The notes beneath the pieces were generated by a model, which ran no database searches, had not been told where the DNA came from, and was given only the letters and a program-made list of their open reading frames with translations. A DNA stretch of 64,000 nt. Origin: Rheinheimera riviphila. Its GTDB lineage: Bacteria > Pseudomonadota > Gammaproteobacteria > Enterobacterales > Alteromonadaceae. Position numbers and translations under genes: made by a program. The stretch covers positions 108,058 to 172,057 of the forward strand of contig NZ_SACS01000008.1 of NCBI RefSeq assembly GCF_004005945.1, given 5' to 3'. Every line of letters starts with the position of its first letter. The stretch's first letter is position 1. Below are positions 30,114 to 39,221 of the stretch, piece after piece.

Positions 30114-32417
30114 ATGTTTATTTTATTTTTACTGGTCATCGCTGTGGTGGTCATCCTGGCTGTACCGGATATCCGGCGCAATCTGGTCACCAAACCGATT
30201 TTTGGCATCTTTAAGAAAATTCTGCCGCCACTGTCAGACACTGAGCGTGAAGCAATGGAAGCAGGCGATGTGTGGTGGGATGGCGATTTATTCAAAGGTA
30301 AGCCGGATTGGGCAAAATTACATGCCATTCCAAAACCGCAATTATCCGCTGAAGAGCAGGCATTTTTAGACAACGAAGTCGAAACGCTGTTAAAAATGCT
30401 CGACGATTATAAAATCGTTAATGAAACCCGCGACTTACCGCAGCCAGTCTGGGATTACATCAAAGGCAACGGCTTTTTCGCGATGATCATTCCAAAATCA
30501 TTTGGTGGTCGTGAATTTTCTGCTATCGCCAACTCGACCATTGTGTCCCGCATTGCCACCCGCAGCTTAACTGCAGCCGTTACCGTGATGGTGCCAAACT
30601 CGTTAGGCCCGGGCGAATTGTTAATGCATTACGGTACCCAAGAGCAAAAAGACCGTTGGTTACCAGGTCTGGCGGCCGGTACTGAAGTACCGTGTTTTGC
30701 GTTAACTGGCCCGGAAGCGGGTTCTGATGCCGGTGGTATTCCGGATACTGGTGTGGTGTGTAAAGGCCAATTCGAAGGCAACGAAGTGCTGGGCATTCGC
30801 CTGAATTGGGACAAGCGTTATATCACGCTGGCACCGGTCGCCACTGTGTTAGGTCTGGCATTTAAGCTGTCGGATCCGGATAAATTGATGGGCGACAAAG
30901 AAGAGCTTGGGATCACTTGTGCGCTTATTCCAACGTCACATCCTGGCGTGCAGATTGGTGACCGTCATTTCCCAATGAATATGGCGTTTATGAACGGGAC
31001 GACTTACGGTGAAGACGTGTTTATTCCGCTGGATTGGATCATCGGTGGCCCATCGTTTGCTGGTCGTGGCTGGCGGATGCTGGTGGAATGTTTATCGGCA
31101 GGCCGTGGTATTTCGCTGCCAGCGCTTGGCACGGCAACCGGCCATTTAGCCACGCGGATGACCGGCGCTTATGCTTATGTGCGTCAGCAATTCGGTATGT
31201 CGATTGGTAAATTTGAAGGGGTGCAGGAATCGTTGGGCCGCATCGGTGGTTTAACCTATAGCCTGGAAGCGATGCGGGTGATGACTGCTGGCGCGATTGA
31301 CTTAAAACTCAGCCCGTCCGTGGTCACTGCAATTGCGAAATATCATATGACCGAGATGTCGCGCACTTTACTCAATGATTCGTTTGATATTCACGCCGGT
31401 CGCGCTATTCAATGTGGTCCGAAAAACTATCTGGCGCATGGTTATATGGGCGTGCCGATTTCCATTACAGTGGAAGGTGCCAATATTTTAACCCGCAACC
31501 TGATGATCTTTGGCCAGGGTGCAACCCGTTGTCATCCATATGTATTAAAAGAATTAGAAGCGGCAGCCAATCCTGATGCCGAAGCTGGTTTAAAACAGTT
31601 TGATGAGTTGCTGTTAAAACACGTTGGTTTTGCGTTGGGGAATACCTTCGGTGCCTTGTTCCAGGGGTTAACTGTAGGCGCCTTTAATGGCTCGCCAGTT
31701 GGCGGTGAAACGGCTAAGTACTACAAGCAACTGAGCCGGATGAGTAAAGCCTTAGCCTTAAGCGCGGATTTTTCGATGCTGATGCTAGGCGGTGATTTAA
31801 AACGCAAAGAGATGTTGTCGGCGCGGTTGGGTGATGTGTTAAGTCACTTGTATATCGCCTCTGCAGTGCTGAAGTTTTATGAAGATAACGGTCGTCAGGT
31901 GGCAGATTTACCGTTCGTGCATTACAGCGTGCAACGCAACTTGTATGAAATTGGTCGTGCTTTTGCCGGTTTCTTCAGCAACTTCCCGAACCGTTTTGTC
32001 GCTGGTCTGCTGAAAACTTTGGTATTCCCGTTTGGTATTGGTTACCAGATGCCGGATGATGATGTGTCGATGCAAATTTCTGACGCCCTGTTAAAACCAA
32101 GCGTGATCCGCGACCGTTTAACGCATTTATGTTATATCGGCGAAGGCAAAGACGACCCAACAGGCTTAATGGAGCAGGCTTTTGCAGCGGTGCATAATGC
32201 ACAGCCGCTGATGAAGAAAATCTTTGCTGCGCAAAAAGAAGGCAAAATTGCCCGCAAGTTACCACTGCAGCAAACCATCGCCAAAGCGCTGGAATTGCAG
32301 GTGTTAACCGACAGTGAAGCCAAACAGTTGGATGAAATGAATGCACTGCGCTTTGATGCGATTAGTGTGGATAGTTTTAAACCAGGTGAACTGGAAGGGA
32401 TGGCGCTGAAGGGTTAA
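30114..32417 (+). CDS. fadE: Acyl-CoA dehydrogenase, FadE type, 767 aa
   Basis: The flavoprotein that starts each beta-oxidation round by forming trans-2-enoyl-CoA. Length and architecture match the long FadE branch, not the usual 380-residue dehydrogenases. An N-terminal membrane-like segment (FILFLLVIAVVVILAV) is present. The dehydrogenase core has FGGREFSAIANS, CFALTGPEAGSDAGG and AGRGISLPALGTATGH. The C-terminal about 200 residues form the FadE-specific extension. The start ATG 30114 follows AAAGGACC. It is 77 bases downstream of psrA and ends at a terminator. Confidence 0.95.
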   Translation: MFILFLLVIAVVVILAVPDIRRNLVTKPIFGIFKKILPPLSDTEREAMEAGDVWWDGDLFKGKPDWAKLHAIPKPQLSAEEQAFLDNEVETLLKMLDDYKIVNETRDLPQPVWDYIKGNGFFAMIIPKSFGGREFSAIANSTIVSRIATRSLTAAVTVMVPNSLGPGELLMHYGTQEQKDRWLPGLAAGTEVPCFALTGPEAGSDAGGIPDTGVVCKGQFEGNEVLGIRLNWDKRYITLAPVATVLGLAFKLSDPDKLMGDKEELGITCALIPTSHPGVQIGDRHFPMNMAFMNGTTYGEDVFIPLDWIIGGPSFAGRGWRMLVECLSAGRGISLPALGTATGHLATRMTGAYAYVRQQFGMSIGKFEGVQESLGRIGGLTYSLEAMRVMTAGAIDLKLSPSVVTAIAKYHMTEMSRTLLNDSFDIHAGRAIQCGPKNYLAHGYMGVPISITVEGANILTRNLMIFGQGATRCHPYVLKELEAAANPDAEAGLKQFDELLLKHVGFALGNTFGALFQGLTVGAFNGSPVGGETAKYYKQLSRMSKALALSADFSMLMLGGDLKRKEMLSARLGDVLSHLYIASAVLKFYEDNGRQVADLPFVHYSVQRNLYEIGRAFAGFFSNFPNRFVAGLLKTLVFPFGIGYQMPDDDVSMQISDALLKPSVIRDRLTHLCYIGEGKDDPTGLMEQAFAAVHNAQPLMKKIFAAQKEGKIARKLPLQQTIAKALELQVLTDSEAKQLDEMNALRFDAISVDSFKPGELEGMALKG

Positions 32418-32450
32418 TCGCAATACTTTTCACATTCGCTTTGTATTATA

Positions 32451-32481
32451 CAAAACCAGCTACGGCTGGTTTTGTTGTTTT
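32451..32481 (+). terminator. Intrinsic terminator after fadE
   Basis: A 10-bp stem CAAAACCAGC / GCTGGTTTTG with a TACG loop is followed by TTGTTTT, 33 bases after the fadE stop. Confidence 0.9.
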
Positions 32482-32623
32482 CAGAGCTTTTACCAGATTC
32501 CGGTTTTTTTGTGGCAGCGCATGCGGTAAAGTAAAGGTCTTATTAGCATTCACTGATCTGCGGCTATTCCACCTTTTCCTGAAGTTGCAGTCGTTTAATT
32601 TAATCACAAGAGAATCCAATTCC

Positions 32624-33691
32624 ATGATCGGCTCCGTTATGCTGGACCTGGCAGGTCCAGAAATTACTGCAGAAGAAAAAGAATTATTAGCGCATCCAGC
32701 CGTCGGCGGGGTGATTTATTTCACCCGCAATTATCACGATAAAGCGCAGCTCAAAGAGCTGGTCCGGCAAACCCGGGCGGCCAGTAAACAACCGTTATTA
32801 CTAGCGGTTGACCACGAAGGCGGGCGGGTACAACGCTTTCGGCCTGAATTTACTTTAATTCCGGCGATGGGGCAGATTTGGCCAGGCGCGCAGCAACATT
32901 TACCCACCGCAGAAAGTTTCGCCACTGAAATGGCCTGGTTGATGGCGGTGGAAGTGTTGGCGCAGAACATCGATATTTCGTTTGCACCGGTGGCTGACAT
33001 TTGGGGCGCTTGTGATGTGATCCGTAACCGGGCCTTTCACAGTGATCCTGCCAAAGTCGTCGCACTGGTCAATGCGTTTGCCAAGGGCATGCATGAAGCA
33101 GGTATGAAAACTACCGGTAAACATTTTCCAGGTCACGGCAGCGTGAAAGAAGATTCACATTTGGTGTTGCCGGTGGATAGGCGCAGCAAAGCCGACATCG
33201 AGCAGTTAGATTTAACGGTATTTCGCCAATTACAGCAGCTGAAAGCGCTGGACGCAGTGATGCCGGCGCATGTGGTGTATCCGGCTTTTTGCGATAAAGC
33301 TGCTGGTTTTTCAAGTTATTGGTTACAAACAGTATTGCGTGGCGAAATGCAATTTGATGGGGTAATTTTCTCTGACGATTTAGGTATGAAAGGTGCGCAT
33401 CAGGCCGGTTCTTATCAGCAGCGCGCCGAAGCTGCGTTTAGCGCTGGTTGCGATATGGTGCTGGTCTGTAACGACCGTGCCGGTGCTATTGAAGTGCTGG
33501 ATACACTGCCACAGACGCAATGGCAACATAGTAGTGAGCGTTTAGGCCGGTTAAAGCATAAAACCCACATCACTGATGCGATGTTAGCGCAAAGTCCACG
33601 CTATAAAGCAGCGGTGGAACTGGCGGCCAGATTAAAAGCAGTTGAATTAACCGGTGGGGTCAGTGCCGCAGGTATTGTTGAGCGCTCGTAA
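32624..33691 (+). CDS. nagZ: Beta-N-acetylhexosaminidase (cell-wall recycling), GH3, 355 aa
   Basis: A cytoplasmic enzyme that removes N-acetylglucosamine from anhydro-muropeptides during peptidoglycan recycling. The NagZ signature KHFPGHGSVKEDSH includes the catalytic His-Asp dyad. VDHEGGRVQRF and the nucleophile region FSDDLGMKGA are clear. I start at ATG 32624 (MIGSVMLDLAGPE), where the family starts; the longer frame runs through the fadE terminator and is rejected. The GNAT gene follows after 37 bases on the same strand. Confidence 0.95.
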   Translation: MIGSVMLDLAGPEITAEEKELLAHPAVGGVIYFTRNYHDKAQLKELVRQTRAASKQPLLLAVDHEGGRVQRFRPEFTLIPAMGQIWPGAQQHLPTAESFATEMAWLMAVEVLAQNIDISFAPVADIWGACDVIRNRAFHSDPAKVVALVNAFAKGMHEAGMKTTGKHFPGHGSVKEDSHLVLPVDRRSKADIEQLDLTVFRQLQQLKALDAVMPAHVVYPAFCDKAAGFSSYWLQTVLRGEMQFDGVIFSDDLGMKGAHQAGSYQQRAEAAFSAGCDMVLVCNDRAGAIEVLDTLPQTQWQHSSERLGRLKHKTHITDAMLAQSPRYKAAVELAARLKAVELTGGVSAAGIVERS

Positions 33692-33728
33692 CTTAGTTGC
33701 ATTTAATTTTTGAGATAGAAGCAAATTT

Positions 33729-34235
33729 ATGATTGAAACGACGATTGAAGGGCTGAGTTTACGTTTAGCCACCGCCAACGATGTGCCACAAATTTTGCAG
33801 TTTATTCAGGCGTTGGCTGAGTATGAAAAGCTATCTGATCAAGTGGTTGCGAATGAAGAAAAGCTGCGGGCGACGTTATTTGGCGACAAGCCATTTGCCG
33901 AAGTGGTCATGGCCGATTATCAGGGACAGGCGGCCGGTTTTGCGTTGTTTTTCCACAACTATTCGACCTTTTTGGCCAAACCAGGCATGTATCTGGAAGA
34001 CTTGTTTGTGGATCCAAACCTCCGTGGTAAAGGCATTGGCAAAGCGCTTATCACCTTTTTAGCCAAGCTGGCGGTTGAACGGGATTGTGGCCGTTTGGAA
34101 TGGTCGGTGCTGGACTGGAATCAACCGGCAATCGATTTTTATCAGTCGCTTGGTGCCGTGATGTTGCACGATTGGCGGATCAACCGGGTAACCGGTGACA
34201 CCTTAACCAATATGGCCAAGCTGTTCCCAGGCTAA
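33729..34235 (+). CDS. GNAT acetyltransferase, diamine N-acetyltransferase-like, 168 aa
   Basis: A single GNAT domain. The acetyl-CoA loop is LFVDPNLRGKGIGKALI, preceded by MYLEDLF and followed by LEWSVLDWNQPAIDFYQSLG. The YLED and W-VLDWN-PAI-FY patterns are those of spermidine/spermine or thialysine acetyltransferases (SSAT family). Polyamine or amino acid acetylation is the best guess. It probably shares a transcript with nagZ. Confidence 0.82.
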   Translation: MIETTIEGLSLRLATANDVPQILQFIQALAEYEKLSDQVVANEEKLRATLFGDKPFAEVVMADYQGQAAGFALFFHNYSTFLAKPGMYLEDLFVDPNLRGKGIGKALITFLAKLAVERDCGRLEWSVLDWNQPAIDFYQSLGAVMLHDWRINRVTGDTLTNMAKLFPG

Positions 34236-34241
34236 CCTAAT

Positions 34242-34297
34242 AAAAAAGGGGGGGAGCTAATTGCTTGATAAATAAACAATTAGCTTAGCCCCTTTTT
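34242..34297. terminator. Intrinsic terminator between GNAT and esterase genes
   Basis: An imperfect long hairpin: AAAAGGGG... and AGCTAATTG on the left pair with CAATTAGCT and CCCCTTTTT on the right. The A run and T run on opposite sides allow termination in both directions for these convergent genes. Confidence 0.8.
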
Positions 34298-34317
34298 GCT
34301 TTTTAACGCGAATTGAA

Positions 34318-35322
34318 TTAACGCGACAAGGCATCAATTAATTGTTTGACTGCCGCCATTTGTGGCCCTTGTTTGGTCGCGTAATGTTCACCGCTATAAC
34401 CCCACCAATCCCAACAACCATTTGGATTAAACGGCGCCATCGCGCTTTTATCGGTTTGTGGATAAAGCACTACCAGCTGATTGGTGTCAGCATATTCGTT
34501 TAAACCCGTACCCCGGGCATAAGCGTCACCGACAGCGCCGGCATATTGTTTACAGCCGTGAAAACTTACATGTAACCGGCATTGTTGGCCTTCACTACAG
34601 CTTTTGGGTACGTAGAGATAACCGGTTTCTGCCAGTTGGCCTTTCGCGACTGCGGCAAGATGATGTTGATTAATCTGCAGTAATTCGCCGCTGGCGCTGG
34701 CTGCCTTGGGTTTCAACGGGGGTAATAAATAACCCAGCAGCAAACCAGCTGCATCATATTGACAATTGCCTAAAAACGGTGCTTCTGACACCAGACAATC
34801 GCTGCCTTTGTTACCATCGGTCGGGAAATGGTGGGCGACATTTTGATCGTTGATGTACTTAATATTACCGGCATCCAGCAACGTCTGATATTGCGCTGTT
34901 AACGCATCACTGACCACAGCCGCGACTGTGGCGTCTTTAGTGCCGTGAAACAGCCACACTTTATCGTCTTTCAGGTTATTTACATCATCAATGGCACCGG
35001 CTTGTTGTTGCGCCTGCAGGTAGCGAGTTGCGCCGACTAAATCAGGTTTGCTATCGGCTTTATTCAGACAATGTGCAAAGGCAACCGTCAGGCTATTGGC
35101 GGCGCAATACACCGGACCTGCAGCGATAATGGCGGCGCCTTGTACTTGGCTGGAATATGCCAGATGAAACTGTGCCGCCATATAACCACCGGATGATAAG
35201 CCGGACACAGTGATCTCAGGTGCTAGTTTTAGCTTTGGCAGATCAGTCGCCGATGCTGCCGGTGTCACACTCAGGGTGACGGCGTATAAAGCGGCTGCTA
35301 CGCCGGAAGAAAGATGATCCAT
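34318..35322 (-). CDS. Secreted PHB-depolymerase-like esterase, 334 aa
   Basis: A signal peptide ends near residue 25 (TLSVTPAASA). The lipase box GLSSGGYMAAQFH lies at about 43-52, and the second half has VSFHGCKQYAGAVGDAYARG and NPNGCWDWWGYSG, typical of the poly(3-hydroxybutyrate) depolymerase/feruloyl esterase-like alpha/beta hydrolases of this group. There is no starch-binding-like or other substrate-binding tail, so polymer hydrolysis is less certain than esterase activity. ATG 35322 has GGCGGAG at good spacing; the 12-residue longer frame is rejected. Confidence 0.83.
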   Translation of the reverse strand: MDHLSSGVAAALYAVTLSVTPAASATDLPKLKLAPEITVSGLSSGGYMAAQFHLAYSSQVQGAAIIAAGPVYCAANSLTVAFAHCLNKADSKPDLVGATRYLQAQQQAGAIDDVNNLKDDKVWLFHGTKDATVAAVVSDALTAQYQTLLDAGNIKYINDQNVAHHFPTDGNKGSDCLVSEAPFLGNCQYDAAGLLLGYLLPPLKPKAASASGELLQINQHHLAAVAKGQLAETGYLYVPKSCSEGQQCRLHVSFHGCKQYAGAVGDAYARGTGLNEYADTNQLVVLYPQTDKSAMAPFNPNGCWDWWGYSGEHYATKQGPQMAAVKQLIDALSR

Positions 35323-35420
35323 AAAAACTCCGCCCTGATGAGGGAAAACAACCTGCACATGGTAACGATCGCAACATAAAGCCTACACTGCGCTGCACAC
35401 CGCAGCAGCGCAATAGTGCT

Positions 35421-37445
35421 TTAGTACTGTGTCTTGTCGATGGCTTTTTTATTGGGACTGGCACTTCGGTATTTCTTCGCCGGAGCACGCTGCTGCGCTT
35501 CATGTTTACCACTCGTCGTGCGTTTACGACCAGGCGGTGTTTTGCGAAAAGGCGCATTGTGCTGGGCTAAACCACTGGGCAGACTTTGCTGGGCATTGAC
35601 AATCAGCTGCTGCAAGTTTGCGGTTAGCGGCTGCATAAACAGCTGATAACTTTGCTGGCGCTGGCTGATTTGATTGAGCATCGCTTCCCACTGCGCCGTC
35701 ATATCGGGTTTGGTGGCGATATCGGGCAGGGCGGCGATTAAACTATGGCCAGTGGCGGTGGCCAGAATATGTTTGCCGTCCCGGCGCAAAAAGCCGCGTT
35801 TAAACAGCAGTTCAATAATTCCGGCGCGGGTCGCTTCAGTACCTAGACCGTCGGTATCGCGCAGGATTTTTTTGATTTCTGGATCGTCAACATAACGGCT
35901 GATGCCGGTCATTGCCGCCAATAATGTCGCGTCGGTAAAATGTTCTGGCGGCTGGGTGTGTTTTTCCAGCACTTCACCGCGCTGACAAAACAGCTGTTGG
36001 CCCAGCGTTAGTGGCGGTAACAATGCCGCTGTATCGTCGTCTTGATCGGCGTTTAGATTGTTTTTTGGCCGCGTACCCAGCCATTGTTTCCAGCCTTTGC
36101 TTTGTTCAGTTTTGGCGATGGTGCGAAACAAACCGCCGCTGATCCGCACTTCCAACAGCGTTTCGGCATAGCAATAAGGTGGATAAAACTGCAACAGATA
36201 TTGCCTGGCAATCAACTGGTAAATCTGTTGTTCGCCAAGGCTGAGTCGATTGGCGGCCAACGCTTTTTCGGTGGGAATAATCGCATGGTGTGCCTGCACC
36301 TGACTGTCGTCCCAAGCTTTGCTTTTTCGGCTTAAATCGGCGCCAGCCACCATGGCTGCTAGTTCTTCATTGTGCATCGCGACCGCTTTGCTCACTGTCG
36401 GTACCGCCTGTAATTGCTCTTTTGGTAAATGGCGGCTGTCGGAGCGTGGATAGGTGATCAGCTGATGCCGCTCATACAGTTGCTGCGCAATATCAAGCAC
36501 TTGCTGCGCCGACATGCCATACCTTTTGGCGGCATCAATCTGCAAACTTGATAGGTTGTAGGGCAAAGGCGCAAATTGTTGTTTGTTTTTTTGCTCCAGT
36601 TTCACCACTTCAGCACTCTGCCCGGTGATGGTATGGGCAACTTTGGTGGCAAGTGCCTGGTTCAGCACCCGGCCTTCTTCATCCTGATAAGGCTCACAAG
36701 CGGCACTTGGTTGCCATTTGGCGCTAAAACTGCTGGCGGGATCGGCGCTTTCGCTTAGCAATAAATGCGCGAGCACCTGATAAAACGGCTTGCTGACAAA
36801 GTTCTGAATGGTTAAATCACGCCGCGCTACCAACCCCAATAAAGGTGTTTGCACCCGACCGACCGACAACACACCCTGGTAACCGGCTTTTTGGCCTTGC
36901 AGTGTATAAGCGCGGGTCATATTCAGCCCATAAAGCCAATCGGCGCGGCTGCGGGCCAGCGCTGAGGTGGACAAGGGTACAAAGTCCTGATTGGATTTGA
37001 GCTGCGACAAAGCACGACTGACGGCAGATGGGTTTAAGTCACTGATCAATAGACGTTGTGTTGCCGCGAGTTTCGCGCCTTTCACGCCACACCAATGGAT
37101 CACTTCGTCGACCAATAATTGGCCTTCGCGGTCTGGATCGCCGGCATGCACCAGCTGATCGGCTTGTTGAATCAGTTTTTTCAAAATGCCCAGCTGCGCC
37201 TTGCTGCTGGCGCGCGCCTGTAGTTTCCAGGTCGCCGGAACTATAGGTAAATGCTGCAACTGCCAGCGTTTAAAGGCTGGGTCATAACTTTCTGGTTCCG
37301 CCTGTTCCAATAAATGCCCAATACACCAACTGACCACATCGCCATTGGCCAGGTAAATACAACCATCCCCTTTGCGCTGTGGTTGCGGTAGCACTGCAGC
37401 AATGGCGCGGCCTAAACTGGGTTTTTCGGCGATATAGAGGATCAT
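35421..37445 (-). CDS. topB: DNA topoisomerase III, 674 aa
   Basis: A type IA topoisomerase that decatenates and resolves DNA intermediates. The Toprim domain begins MILYIAEKPSLGRAIAAVLP with HAGDPDREGQLLVDEV. The active-site tyrosine is in LITYPRSDSRHLP. GLGTEATRAGIIELLF also fits. The C-terminus (from about 625) is a basic tail rich in Arg, Lys, Ser and Gln, without zinc fingers, as in other TopB proteins. No strong binding site precedes ATG 37445. The gene lies just upstream of a repeat-rich spacer. Confidence 0.95.
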   Translation of the reverse strand: MILYIAEKPSLGRAIAAVLPQPQRKGDGCIYLANGDVVSWCIGHLLEQAEPESYDPAFKRWQLQHLPIVPATWKLQARASSKAQLGILKKLIQQADQLVHAGDPDREGQLLVDEVIHWCGVKGAKLAATQRLLISDLNPSAVSRALSQLKSNQDFVPLSTSALARSRADWLYGLNMTRAYTLQGQKAGYQGVLSVGRVQTPLLGLVARRDLTIQNFVSKPFYQVLAHLLLSESADPASSFSAKWQPSAACEPYQDEEGRVLNQALATKVAHTITGQSAEVVKLEQKNKQQFAPLPYNLSSLQIDAAKRYGMSAQQVLDIAQQLYERHQLITYPRSDSRHLPKEQLQAVPTVSKAVAMHNEELAAMVAGADLSRKSKAWDDSQVQAHHAIIPTEKALAANRLSLGEQQIYQLIARQYLLQFYPPYCYAETLLEVRISGGLFRTIAKTEQSKGWKQWLGTRPKNNLNADQDDDTAALLPPLTLGQQLFCQRGEVLEKHTQPPEHFTDATLLAAMTGISRYVDDPEIKKILRDTDGLGTEATRAGIIELLFKRGFLRRDGKHILATATGHSLIAALPDIATKPDMTAQWEAMLNQISQRQQSYQLFMQPLTANLQQLIVNAQQSLPSGLAQHNAPFRKTPPGRKRTTSGKHEAQQRAPAKKYRSASPNKKAIDKTQY

Positions 37446-37589
37446 GGGTTATCGATCATAGTTTATAGGGCTTAGGTTATGAATACTGGATAAATAGACA
37501 GGCAATTAAAAGGCAGCTGGGGGAAAAAGTAAAGCTTTTTGGTGGGGGATGATGGGCATCAAATGGCGATTGCGTTCCAGAAAAATGGG

Positions 37590-37690
37590 CGTACTACCGC
37601 TGTTGCTGTGAGCTACACCATCCGGCGTACTACCGCTGTCGCTGTGAGCTACACCATCCGGCGTACTACCGCTGTCGCGGTGAGTACGCC
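37590..37690. repeat. 36-bp tandem repeat array A (3 units) ending in a REP-like palindrome
   Basis: Units start at 37590, 37626 and 37662, exactly 36 bases apart, each beginning CGTACTACCGCTGT. The last unit changes into GCGGTGAGTACGCC, so that GGCGTACT at 37660-37667 pairs with AGTACGCC at 37683-37690. The frames that run through it are low-complexity artefacts. Confidence 0.9.
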
Positions 37691-37693
37691 CTA

Positions 37694-37876
37694 CGCAAGC
37701 ATCTGATTTATATGAAAAGTAGGGCGGACTCACCGAAGGTAGTCCGCCGCAGGTTATTAATATTCAATATAACATTGTCGTCTCGTGCGACACGCGGTGC
37801 AGGTGAACGGTTACATCCGCAAGCATCTGATTTATATGAAAAGTAGGGCGGACTCACCGAAGGTAGTCCGCCGCAG
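37694..37876. repeat. 59-bp perfect direct repeat carrying a REP-like palindrome
   Basis: The same 59 bases occur at 37694-37752 and 37818-37876, 124 bases apart. Each copy begins CGCAAGCATCTGATTTATAT and contains the palindrome GGCGGACT...AGTCCGCC (37723-37748 in the first copy). The same palindrome recurs near 57944-57969. Confidence 0.92.
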
Positions 37877-37908
37877 AACTACAAAGTTTTATTTTACCGT
37901 GCGTATAT

Positions 37909-38180
37909 TGACGCGGTGAGTGACACCTACCGCGTACTGCCGCTGACGCGGTGAGTGACACCATACGGCGTACTACCGCTGACGCTGTGAGTGACACCAT
38001 GCGGCGTACAGCCGCTGACGCTGTGAGTGACACCATGCGGCGTACAGCCGCTGACGCTGTGAGTGACACCATGCGGCGTACAGCCGCTGACGCGGTGAGT
38101 GACACCATGCGGCGTACAGCCGCTGACGCTGTGAGTGACACCATGCGGCGTACTACCGCTGACGCGGTGAGTACGCCCTA
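37909..38180. repeat. 36-bp tandem repeat array B (7 units) ending in a REP-like palindrome
   Basis: Unit starts (CGTAC) fall at 37933, 37969, 38005, 38041, 38077, 38113 and 38149, all exactly 36 bases apart, with a partial unit before. The central units are almost identical (CGTACAGCCGCTGACGC, then TGTGAGTGACACCATGCGG). The final unit restores the palindrome GGCGTACT (38147-38154) / AGTACGCC (38170-38177). Because 36 is a multiple of three, all frames stay open and give false repeat proteins. Confidence 0.92.
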
Positions 38181-38211
38181 CCAAGGGCATGATTTCAAAG
38201 TAAAAAACTAT

Positions 38212-39015
38212 TCACGCCGCCTTTGGCTGCTCAGGCACGCTCTGCAAGCTTAAACTGGCGATTTGTGCAGCTTGTTCGGTCCATTGATACAGCGCTAAAG
38301 TGCCGTCCATTTGCTCAGTTAATGCAGTGCAGTTGTCTATCCAATCGCCGTCGTTGCAGTAGATGATGCCGTCTTGTAGCCGGATCTCCGGGTGGTGAAT
38401 ATGGCCACAGACCACGCCATCAAAACCGGCGCGTTTGGCTTTGGCGACGACTGCATCGCGATAACGGCCGATGGCTTGTTGTGCGCCTGGGACTTTGCTT
38501 TTGATGTAACCGGCAAGGCTGAAATAATGGCCACCGGTGATACGGCGGGCGCGGTTGTACCAGCGGTTGAGGAAGAGTAAAAAGTCGTACAACGTATCGC
38601 CAAGCCAGGCGTGCATCGCGCCGAAATTGACGTCTTTATCAAATTCGTCGCCATGCACCAGCAGCAGTTTTTTACCGAGTAAAGTGGTGTGGCTGGCGCG
38701 TAGTTGTACCTGAATATGCCCGAAATTTTTTCCGGCATAATGGCGAAAAGCTTCGTCATGGTTGCCTGGCACATAAATCACTTCGACGCCTTGTTCAGCT
38801 TTTTCCAGCAGCAGTTTTAACAGCTGATTGGCGGGCTCGCCCCAATGCACTTGCTTTTTCATCGCCCAGAAATCGACGATATCACCCAGCAGATAAATTT
38901 TCGGGCTCTGACATTGCTGCAAAAAGCTCAGCAGATAACCGGCCTGACAATCTTTGGATCCCAGATGCACATCTGAAATAAACACCGCGCGAAAGTTTTG
39001 CATATTTTTCTGCAT
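38212..39015 (-). CDS. UDP-2,3-diacylglucosamine diphosphatase-like metallophosphoesterase, 267 aa
   Basis: A calcineurin-like phosphoesterase of the LpxH family (COG2908 type). Metal-binding motifs are FISDVHLGSKD, LLGDIVDFW, VPGNHDE, LVHGDEFD and CGHIHHPE. Classical LpxH makes lipid X in lipid A synthesis; this sequence looks like the second, longer LpxH-like branch, whose substrate is less certain. I use ATG 39015 (MQKNMQNFRAV) with AGGA upstream; ATG 39003 is possible. It is divergent from a PAP2 phosphatase and glycosyltransferase, which suggests a shared envelope lipid role. Its 3' end touches the repeat-rich spacer. Confidence 0.78.
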   Translation of the reverse strand: MQKNMQNFRAVFISDVHLGSKDCQAGYLLSFLQQCQSPKIYLLGDIVDFWAMKKQVHWGEPANQLLKLLLEKAEQGVEVIYVPGNHDEAFRHYAGKNFGHIQVQLRASHTTLLGKKLLLVHGDEFDKDVNFGAMHAWLGDTLYDFLLFLNRWYNRARRITGGHYFSLAGYIKSKVPGAQQAIGRYRDAVVAKAKRAGFDGVVCGHIHHPEIRLQDGIIYCNDGDWIDNCTALTEQMDGTLALYQWTEQAAQIASLSLQSVPEQPKAA

Positions 39016-39221
39016 AAACAGGCATCCTGACTTGGGTGAGTTAGCCAAGTGTTGCGCTGTTGCGTGACCAATGGATGACTGACGTTTGAAGTTTTGATGA
39101 CGTCGCTGCCCCGTCTTTTCGCAAGACATTCAATTTCACGCCTTTGTCATATTGGTGCCTTATGGTTTGAGCAGCAACGGCAGCCAAGCCGGCGTATAAA
39201 GCCAACGATGAAGGGGGACTT

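Noticed and set aside
32441..32623. N-terminal extension of NagZ
   Set aside because: The extra 61 codons run through the fadE terminator and are not part of the family; ATG 32624 matches the usual start.
37909..38180. CRISPR array (36-bp repeat period)
   Set aside because: The 36-base units follow each other without spacers and no cas genes are present; this is a tandem repeat derived from REP palindromes.
37854..38253. Repeat proteins of about 90-100 residues in several frames across the tandem arrays
   Set aside because: They arise because the 36-base unit keeps every frame open. They have no binding site and no known family.
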